Shown here piece after piece: positions 13,085 to 16,502 of a DNA stretch of 16,502 nt (position 1 is its first letter; each line of letters begins with the position of its first letter). The stretch spans positions 1 through 16,502 of the forward strand of contig JAFVWD010000177.1 of NCBI GenBank assembly GCA_017501865.1, in the 5' to 3' direction. A model generated the notes under the pieces. That model made no database searches, was not told the origin of the DNA, and saw nothing but the letters and a program-made list of their open reading frames with translations. The position numbers and the translations under genes were made by a program. This stretch comes from Clostridia bacterium. GTDB taxonomy: Bacteria; Bacillota; Clostridia; Oscillospirales; Acutalibacteraceae.

Positions 13085-14056
13085 ATGATTAAAGAAGCAA
13101 TTGGTGTTGCTGCAACAATAGATGAAGCAAGAAAAATCGCAATTAACAGCCTCAACGCACCTATAGATGCAGATGTTAAGGTTGAAATTGTGAGTATGCC
13201 AAAGAAAAAGGTTTTAGGACTTTTTGGCGGTGCAGATGCAAAGGTAAAGGCTTTTTATGATGACGGTGTTGAAGAAAAGGCACCTGTAGCAGAGAAAAAG
13301 TCTGAAAATAAAAAACCTGAGGCTAAAAAACCTGAGGCTAAAAAGCCTGAGAACAAACCTGCACAGAAAAAAGAGAAGCCACAACCAAAGCCTGAAAAAG
13401 AAATTGATCTTTCAGGTATTGAAGCAAAAGAAAATGATGCTACAAATTATTTGAAATCCATTCTTGTAGGTATGGGCTTTGAAGACGCAAAGGTTACTGT
13501 AAAAGAAACTGAAGAAGATTTATTCTTTGAAATTACTTCTGAGGAAGATTACGGCAACATTATAGGCAGACGCGGTGAAACACTTGATGCACTTCAGTAT
13601 CTTACAAGACTTTATGTTAACCGTGCTGAAAAAGACAGCAAAAGAGTTGCACTTAATGTTGGTGATTACAGAAAACGTCGCGAAGAGACTCTCAAAGCAC
13701 TTGCAAAACGTCAGGCTTCAAGAGCTATTAAATATCGCAGAAGCTGTGTTCTTGAACCTATGAATCCATACGAAAGACGTATTATTCATACAACAGTTCA
13801 GGAAATAAGCGGTGTTTCTTCTCATTCTGTAGGTGAAGGCGAAAACAGAAGAGTTGTTATTGTTTCTGATAACTGTGATAATTCTAAACGTGGTGGCTAT
13901 TCAAAGGACCACAGAAACAACAGAAGAGAAAGAAGACCTCAGTATGTTCCTGAGACTCCGAAGGAGCCAAGAGAACGTAAGGTGGATGCAGCAGCATCTT
14001 CACGTTACGGAAAAATTGAGCCTAAATTTACTCAGAATACTGATACTGCTGAATAA
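13085..14056 (+). CDS. jag: RNA-binding protein Jag/KhpB (Jag_N, KH, R3H domains)
   Basis: 323 residues in the order Jag_N (about 3-55, with the KKKVLGLFGG motif at 40-49), a Lys/Pro/Glu linker (about 60-108), KH (about 117-190, with GRRG at 161-164) and R3H (about 192-252, NPYERRIIHTTVQE around 227-240, supplying the Arg-xxx-His motif), then a basic disordered tail to the end. Jag/KhpB/EloR binds RNA, pairs with KhpA in other Firmicutes, and affects cell elongation and sporulation checkpoints. The linker carries three tandem 15-base units encoding KKPEA-type repeats. AAGGTG precedes the ATG. It is nine bases after yidC and is the last gene of the cluster; the thrS promoter starts eight bases after its stop. 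Confidence 0.96.
   Translation: MIKEAIGVAATIDEARKIAINSLNAPIDADVKVEIVSMPKKKVLGLFGGADAKVKAFYDDGVEEKAPVAEKKSENKKPEAKKPEAKKPENKPAQKKEKPQPKPEKEIDLSGIEAKENDATNYLKSILVGMGFEDAKVTVKETEEDLFFEITSEEDYGNIIGRRGETLDALQYLTRLYVNRAEKDSKRVALNVGDYRKRREETLKALAKRQASRAIKYRRSCVLEPMNPYERRIIHTTVQEISGVSSHSVGEGENRRVVIVSDNCDNSKRGGYSKDHRNNRRERRPQYVPETPKEPRERKVDAAASSRYGKIEPKFTQNTDTAE
13310..13354 (+). repeat. Three tandem 15-base units in the jag linker
   Basis: Units at 13310-13324 and 13325-13339 are identical (AAAAAACCTGAGGCT); a third at 13340-13354 is diverged at its end. They encode KKPEA, KKPEA, KKPEN. Length variation between strains by slippage would change only the flexible linker. Confidence 0.85.
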
Positions 14057-14063
14057 TTTTCAC

Positions 14064-14092
14064 TTGACAACGAAAAAATAAAGGTATATTAT
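14064..14092 (+). promoter_or_regulatory. Sigma-A promoter of thrS
   Basis: TTGACA (14064-14069), a 17-base spacer and TATTAT (14087-14092), starting eight bases after the jag stop. Transcription should begin near 14099, just ahead of the T-box leader. Confidence 0.85.
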
Positions 14093-14099
14093 AAATTTA

Positions 14100-14341
14100 T
14101 ATTGAAAATCGTTGATTAAGAGAGTAGAGACGGAAGGTTTCTTCAGAGAGCATACCGGTTGGTGCAAGGTATGAGTTACACCGTCTTGAAGACCACTTAT
14201 GAGTGCGGTGTGAAGCGCTGTGCGATAAACACTGCCGTCTGTGTCGCGTTAAGACATTCTCGAGTGGCAGTGTAGTACTGCAATTTGGGTGGAACCGTGG
14301 AGTAATACTTCATCCCATATTTATATGGGGTGAAGTTTTTT
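14100..14341 (+). promoter_or_regulatory. Threonine T-box riboswitch (specifier ACC)
   Basis: The leader has the full T-box plan. Stem I carries the AGTAG element (14122-14126 region), the distal AGAGAGCATACC bulge and the apical GGTTGGTGCAAGGTATG. An inner helix GACGG pairs with CCGTC (14181-14185), which frames the specifier loop TGAAGACCACT with codon ACC (Thr) at 14192-14194. Two further helices follow at about 14205-14273. The conserved T-box GGGTGGAACCGTGG lies at 14287-14300, whose TGGA bulge base-pairs with the acceptor end of uncharged tRNA. Known mechanism: uncharged tRNA-Thr stabilises the antiterminator and lets thrS be transcribed. The codon assignment agrees with the downstream gene. 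Confidence 0.95.
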
Positions 14342-14346
14342 GTTTT
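14307..14346 (+). terminator. T-box-controlled terminator before thrS
   Basis: ACTTCATCCCATAT (14307-14320) pairs with ATATGGGGTGAAGT (14323-14336) with one G-T pair, followed by TTTTTGTTTTT. Its left arm holds the CATCCCA that alternatively pairs with the T-box TGGG, the expected terminator/antiterminator switch. Confidence 0.9.
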
Positions 14347-14376
14347 TATTAATTAACTAAGAAAGGCGGAATATAT

Positions 14377-16314
14377 ATGATTAAAGTAAAACTTCGTGAT
14401 GAAGTAAAGGAGTTTCCGAAAGGAACTTCTCCGGCAGATATTGCAAAAGAAATAAGTATGGGACTTTACAGAAACCTTTGCGCATGTACAGTTAACGGTG
14501 CAATGGCTGATGTAAGAACTGAGCTTAATGAGGACTGTGAAGTAAATCTTCTTACATTTGACAGTGAAGAAGGCAAACACGCATTCTGGCATACTGCTTC
14601 TCATATTTTAGCACAAGCAGTAAAAAGACTTTATCCTGAAACAAAGCTTGCTATAGGTCCTGCTATAGATAACGGATTTTATTACGATTTTGATTCTGAG
14701 GTTTCATTTACACCTGAGACTCTCGAAAAAATCGAAGCAGAAATGAAAAAAATTGTAAAAGAAGATATAGCTCTTGAAAAATTCCTTGTGGAGCCTGATG
14801 AAGCTGTAAAGCTTATGGAGGAGCAAGGCGAAATTTATAAGGTGGAGCTTATAAAAGAGCACGCAGGTAAAAATGAGCCTATAAGCTTTTATAAGCAAGG
14901 CGAATTCTGTGATGTATGTGCAGGTCCGCACATTCTTTCAACAGGCAAGGTGAAAGCAATAAAGCTTACTGCTTGCACAGGTGCTTATTGGCGTGGCGAT
15001 CAGAAGAACAAAATGCTTCAGAGAATTTACGGTACAGCATTCCCTAAAGCTTCTGAGTTAGAAGAGCATCTTGAAAGAATTGAAGAAGCAAAAAAACGTG
15101 ATCATAATAAATTAGGCAGAGAGCTTGAAATATTCACTACCGTAGATTCTATAGGTCAGGGCTTACCGATTCTTCTTCCTAAGGGTACTTTTATAGTACA
15201 GACACTTCAACGTTTTGTTGAGGATGAAGAAGCAAGAAGAGGCTGGGTTCGTACAAAAACTCCTCTTATGGCAAAGAGTGACCTTTATAAAATTTCGGGC
15301 CATTGGGATCATTACAAGGAGGGTATGTTTGTTTTAGGTGATGAGGAAAAGGATGATGAGGTTTTTGCACTCCGTCCTATGACTTGTCCTTTCCAATATC
15401 AGGCATATCTTAACAGAGCACGTTCATATCGTGACCTTCCTATGAGATTGGCAGAAACATCAACACTTTTCAGAAATGAGTCATCAGGTGAAATGCATGG
15501 TCTTATCCGTGTAAGACAGTTCACAATTTCAGAAGGCCACCTTATGTGTACTCCTGAACAGCTTGCAGATGAATTCAAGCGCTGTCTTGACCTTTGCATA
15601 TTTATGCTTAAAACTCTCGGTCTTTATGAGGATGTTTCTTACAGATTCTCACAATGGGATCCTGATGACAGAGATAAGTATATTGGTACAGAAGAGCAAT
15701 GGAATGAAGCTCAGGGTATAATGAAGGAAATACTTGACGGCCTTGAGATTCCATATAAAATAGGTGTGGGTGAGGCTGCATTCTATGGTCCTAAGCTCGA
15801 TATTCAGATTAAAAATGTTCACGGCAAGGAAGATACTTTGATTACAATTCAGATAGATCAGATGCTTGCTGAGAAATTTGGTATGGAATATGTAGATAAA
15901 GACGGTACAAAGAAAAATCCGTATATTATTCACCGTACATCAATTGGTTGCTACGAAAGAACTCTTGCGCTTCTCATAGAAAAATATGCAGGTGCATTCC
16001 CACTCTGGTTGGCACCTGAACAAATGAGAATTCTTCCGATTTCCGAAAGGCATCACGATGCTTGCTATGAGCTCAGGAACAAGCTTGAAGAAAAAGGTCT
16101 CAGAGTAACTGTAGATGACAGAGCAGAAAAAACAGGATATAAAATTCGTGAAGCTCAGCTTGAAAAGATACCTTATATGCTCATTCTCGGTGACAACGAA
16201 ATTGAAAATGAATCACTTTCTGTAAGAAGCAGAAAAAATGGCGATATGGGTTCAATGAAGGTTGACGAGTTTGTAAAAATGGCTCTTGAGGAAGTTGAGA
16301 CAAAGAAACTGTAA
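14377..16314 (+). CDS. thrS: Threonyl-tRNA synthetase
   Basis: 645 residues, normal for bacterial ThrRS, which joins threonine to tRNA-Thr using ATP in the cytoplasm. Order: TGS domain (1-62); editing domain (about 63-225) with His72/His76 (HTASH) and Cys181/His185 (CAGPH), which removes mischarged serine; class II catalytic core (about 240-535) with the zinc ligands Cys337 (RPMTCPF), His388 (ISEGH) and His519 (IIHRTSIG), motif 2 Arg366 (TLFRNESSGEMHG) and motif 3 Arg528 (GCYERTLALLIE); anticodon-binding domain (about 545-640). The usual MNCPGH around the zinc cysteine is replaced by MTCPFQ, marking a divergent but apparently complete subgroup. AAAGGCGG lies seven bases before the ATG. Expression is controlled by the T-box leader and terminator directly upstream. 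Confidence 0.97.
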   Translation: MIKVKLRDEVKEFPKGTSPADIAKEISMGLYRNLCACTVNGAMADVRTELNEDCEVNLLTFDSEEGKHAFWHTASHILAQAVKRLYPETKLAIGPAIDNGFYYDFDSEVSFTPETLEKIEAEMKKIVKEDIALEKFLVEPDEAVKLMEEQGEIYKVELIKEHAGKNEPISFYKQGEFCDVCAGPHILSTGKVKAIKLTACTGAYWRGDQKNKMLQRIYGTAFPKASELEEHLERIEEAKKRDHNKLGRELEIFTTVDSIGQGLPILLPKGTFIVQTLQRFVEDEEARRGWVRTKTPLMAKSDLYKISGHWDHYKEGMFVLGDEEKDDEVFALRPMTCPFQYQAYLNRARSYRDLPMRLAETSTLFRNESSGEMHGLIRVRQFTISEGHLMCTPEQLADEFKRCLDLCIFMLKTLGLYEDVSYRFSQWDPDDRDKYIGTEEQWNEAQGIMKEILDGLEIPYKIGVGEAAFYGPKLDIQIKNVHGKEDTLITIQIDQMLAEKFGMEYVDKDGTKKNPYIIHRTSIGCYERTLALLIEKYAGAFPLWLAPEQMRILPISERHHDACYELRNKLEEKGLRVTVDDRAEKTGYKIREAQLEKIPYMLILGDNEIENESLSVRSRKNGDMGSMKVDEFVKMALEEVETKKL

Positions 16315-16347
16315 AAATGCATATGGAAAAGTAAAGCTTGCATGTCG

Positions 16348-16389
16348 AAGGGGTTCTTACAGGTATTATTCCTGTAAGAACCCCTTTAA
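16348..16389 (+). terminator. Hairpin after thrS, probable terminator with weak U-tract
   Basis: A perfect 16-bp inverted repeat (16348-16363 with 16371-16386, arms AAGGGGTTCTTACAGG and CCTGTAAGAACCCCTT) with a 7-base loop, 33 bases after the thrS stop. Only a short U-run (CTTTAA) follows, so termination may be partial, or the hairpin may protect the 3' end. Confidence 0.65.
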
Positions 16390-16444
16390 CGGATGAAAAA
16401 ACATATTAAATTGGTTGAAAAAGCAATTTTTTTCTTTAAATCTC

Positions 16445-16473
16445 TTGATACTTTTTGAAATTTCTGCGATAAT
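16445..16473 (+). promoter_or_regulatory. Candidate sigma-A promoter at the right edge
   Basis: TTGATA (16445-16450), a 17-base spacer and GATAAT (16468-16473). It would drive a gene beyond the window. Nothing else is visible between the thrS hairpin and the edge. Confidence 0.5.
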
Positions 16474-16502
16474 AAGATGTTGTATTATAGTTTTATACCG
16501 AA

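Noticed and set aside
1..16502. Mobile elements, CRISPR arrays or defence genes
   Set aside because: No transposase, integrase, terminal repeats, regularly spaced repeats or known defence domains appear; all major genes are conserved chromosomal families.

Overview
The window looks like the chromosome of a low-GC, spore-forming member of the Clostridia, probably an Oscillospiraceae/Ruminococcus-like gut bacterium. The evidence is a SpoVAD spore-core protein, a T-box leader in front of thrS, the Firmicutes rpmH-rnpA-yidD-yidC-jag cluster, a secreted protein with a dockerin-like tail, good Shine-Dalgarno sequences and consensus sigma-A promoters. I see no insertion sequence, prophage, CRISPR array, tRNA or rRNA. 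The placement to family is inference.

Layout. Bases 1-81 are the last 26 codons of an iron-dependent alcohol dehydrogenase (+), ended by a hairpin that can also stop transcription from the other side. Bases 187-1386 (-) carry spoVAD followed by an unrecognised 49-residue membrane-type small protein with its own ribosome binding site. Bases 1493-5612 (-) form one operon read from a sigma-A promoter near 5670-5698: a membrane diguanylate cyclase, a soluble inorganic pyrophosphatase (TTG start) and a cytoplasmic hybrid histidine kinase, ended by a long AT-rich hairpin. The cyclase releases pyrophosphate and the next gene destroys it, so the first two may be functionally coupled.

From the divergent promoter at 5775-5803 (+) run trmO (tRNA t6A37 methylation) and an overlapping FliB-like cysteine-rich protein. 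They converge on, and overlap by 8 bases with, a HAD phosphatase of the YjjG type (-). The apparent terminator of the trmO operon lies inside the coding sequence of that phosphatase. The phosphatase is translationally coupled (ATGA overlap) to an upstream secreted transglutaminase-like protein with a C-terminal dockerin. Next on the minus strand is mrp/apbC, a P-loop Fe-S carrier with its own promoter and terminator.

The right third is housekeeping on the plus strand. A textbook promoter (TTGACA-17-TATAAT) drives rpmH, rnpA, yidD, yidC and jag (ribosomal protein L34, RNase P protein, membrane insertion factors and an RNA-binding protein). Then a separate promoter and a threonine T-box riboswitch control thrS. 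A perfect 16-bp hairpin and a further promoter at the right edge end the window. dnaA, oriC and mnmE, the usual neighbours of the rpmH-jag cluster, are absent.

No large undescribed system is obvious. The best leads are the cyclase-pyrophosphatase-kinase operon, the small membrane protein attached to a solitary spoVAD, the terminator hidden in an opposing gene, and the transglutaminase-dockerin/HAD pair.
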